Assembly (NCBI GenBank): GCA_964371995.1
Contig: CAYJPG010000136.1
Coordinates: 1-5,732 of the forward strand
Direction: 5' to 3'
Source of the DNA: SHZI01 sp964371995
GTDB taxonomy: Bacteria > Pseudomonadota > Gammaproteobacteria > Steroidobacterales > GCA-2729495
Length of the DNA: 5,732 nucleotides
Shown: positions 4,462 to 5,732 of the stretch, one piece after another
How the letters are laid out: the number at the start of each line of letters is the position of its first letter
Numbering within the stretch: position 1 is the stretch's first letter
Notes under the pieces: model-generated
What the model saw: the letters and a program-made list of their open reading frames with translations, nothing else
Databases searched by the model: none
What the model was told of the DNA's origin: nothing
Made by a program: the position numbers and the translations under genes

Positions 4462-5732
4462 CTGAGGACACGCGCGGTCCGGATGATGAGCTACAGCGCC
4501 GATCGACGAGTGCTGAGCCGGCGCCGCTGTCGGCCATCTGGCCGCTACTCGGCCGGCACATCGCGTTTCATCGGCGGCTTGTCGATCTCACATCCAGCGT
4601 CAAGGCGGCGTTGTTGTTGTCGCAGTCGATTTATTGGACACGCCACGGTCGGGACATTGCCAAGACGGGCGGGTGGTTTCACAAGACCACCGAGCAGTGG
4701 GCGATGGAGACCGGCCTGTCGGGGAAAGAGCAGGCCACCGCGCGCGAGCTGCTGCGCAACCTGGCGCTTATCGAGGACCGGCGCATGGGCACGCCTGCCC
4801 GACTGCACTTCCGGCTGAGCGTGGAGGAGTTGGGCGCGCGGCTCGGCGAGCGGATCGCCGGCCAGCTACAGGTAGCCGACTGGAGTGACCGTATGGTGCT
4901 CGCCGAACTGCTCGGTCCCTCGGTGGCTTTCCACCGCTCGCTCGCCGGTATCGCCGGCGGCGTGCACGCCGGCCTGATGCTGTCGCGCGCGCTGCACCTG
5001 ACGCGGCTGCAGTCGAGGCGCCGAATGGACCATTGGGTCGCCAGCCCGGCAGCACGCTGGTTCGAGGAGCTCGGCCTCACGCGGCGTGAACAGGAAACCG
5101 CGCGGCGCGATCTCGTGCACGTGGGACTCTGGGAAGAGCGTCTGCGTGGCATTCCGCCAATTCTGGCGACGCGTATCCGGCTCGACTGCCTGCTGACACT
5201 GCTGATCGACGACGTATCGATGGGGAGGAAATTCGACCGGCGTCGGATTGATCCAGAGCATAGCGTTGCCGCAATCAAAGTATCCCCGAACGGCGAAACA
5301 AGAATGTGGCATCTCCACAGTCAAGTTCTGCCGAAACCGCCAATTCAGTTTCGCCCTATCCGCGTACACAGTTCTGCCGATAGCGCCATTCTTCTTATGA
5401 GTAACAGTACAGGTGTATCAGTACAACCACAGAACAGCGGCCCGGCTGCGAGTCCGCCCGTCGCGATGGGTGGTGGTGAATTGATCTTTCCCGAGCAGAT
5501 GTTGCCGGACGAGCGTCAGGCGGCACGGCTGCTGCTGCGCCACTGCGGTGATCAAGCCCAGTCCCTGCTCGATGAACTCGCCGGTCGACTGCAGATGCGC
5601 GGCGTACGCAGCAGCCCGGTCGCCTACCTGCGCGGGCTGATTGCCCGTGCTGCCGCTGGCACCTTCATGCCGGAGCTTGCGCCCCGCGTGGCGGCGAAGC
5701 GCATGCAGAGCCAGAAGGAGGCTGTCCTGCGT
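4458..5732 (+). CDS. Two-module winged-helix ICE replication-type protein (3' end cut off)
   Basis: The frame is open for 425 codons to the window edge, so the C-terminus is missing. GTG 4458 is chosen because it overlaps the previous stop (GTGA), has GGGGG at 4446-4450, and gives 27 residues before the first module. Module one (about 28-120) is close to the preceding gene: FHRRLVDLTSS, ALLLSQSIYWT, GWFHKTTEQWAMETGLS, EQATARELL, TPARLHFRL. Module two (about 149-242) repeats the order in diverged form: FHRSLAGIAGG, GLMLSRALHLT, HWVASPAARWFEELGLT, EQETARRDL, IPPILATRI. A polar linker (about 255-340) with more AT-rich codons follows. The last segment (341-425: LIFPEQMLPDERQAARLLL, LLDELAGRLQ, YLRGLIARAAAGTFMPE) matches the C-terminal region of STY4528-type ICE replication proteins and related primosome-like proteins. 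The likely role is origin recognition or helicase recruitment. This is inferred from the architecture. Confidence 0.75.
   Translation, partial: MTEDTRGPDDELQRRSTSAEPAPLSAIWPLLGRHIAFHRRLVDLTSSVKAALLLSQSIYWTRHGRDIAKTGGWFHKTTEQWAMETGLSGKEQATARELLRNLALIEDRRMGTPARLHFRLSVEELGARLGERIAGQLQVADWSDRMVLAELLGPSVAFHRSLAGIAGGVHAGLMLSRALHLTRLQSRRRMDHWVASPAARWFEELGLTRREQETARRDLVHVGLWEERLRGIPPILATRIRLDCLLTLLIDDVSMGRKFDRRRIDPEHSVAAIKVSPNGETRMWHLHSQVLPKPPIQFRPIRVHSSADSAILLMSNSTGVSVQPQNSGPAASPPVAMGGGELIFPEQMLPDERQAARLLLRHCGDQAQSLLDELAGRLQMRGVRSSPVAYLRGLIARAAAGTFMPELAPRVAAKRMQSQKEAVLR

Noticed and set aside
4679..5278. 199-codon open frame on the minus strand
   Set aside because: It is serine- and arginine-rich, typical of a shadow frame, and opposite the two-module winged-helix gene.
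1..5732. Canonical parS, CRISPR array, tRNA, insertion sequence or integrase
   Set aside because: None found on reading. No TGTTTCACGTGAAACA-like site, no regular repeat-spacer pattern, and no transposase or recombinase motif is present.

Overview
The window is GC-rich, densely coding DNA from a proteobacterium. It looks like the leading, replication and partition end of an integrative and conjugative element (ICE) or genomic island of the PFGI-1/ICEclc/SPI-7 type. The main clue is the order parA, parB, DUF2857 gene, then replication-type winged-helix genes, all on the + strand with overlapping start and stop codons. No integrase, att site, tRNA, insertion sequence or CRISPR array is visible. 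The exact host cannot be named from this sequence; a beta- or gammaproteobacterium is the most natural guess.

Left part (1-669): a short, basic, unrecognised protein is encoded on the minus strand at 63-281, with a strong Shine-Dalgarno sequence. It is followed by a 388-base divergent intergenic region. This region holds two short repeat families and, directly against the next start codon, an inverted repeat that would fold the ribosome binding site of the next gene into a hairpin.

Middle (670-3524): a 196-residue sigma-70-like factor (670-1260), a 60-base gap, then parA (1321-2166, Walker-type partition ATPase) and parB (2163-3524, the ICE type of ParB with GGNTR in place of the usual GERRxRA motif). 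No helicase gene lies between parA and parB, where several related islands carry an extra gene.

Right part (3524-5732): a DUF2857 protein (3524-4066), a 132-residue protein with one winged-helix replication-type module (4063-4461), and a longer protein that runs off the window (4458-5732) and carries two more copies of the same module, a base-composition-shifted linker and an ICE-replication-type C-terminal segment. The module therefore occurs three times in tandem across two adjacent genes. This is the most unusual structure in the window.

Taken together, parA to the last gene look like one translationally coupled operon for maintenance, regulation and probably replication of the element. 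The sigma factor upstream is a candidate element-specific switch that may itself be controlled at translation.
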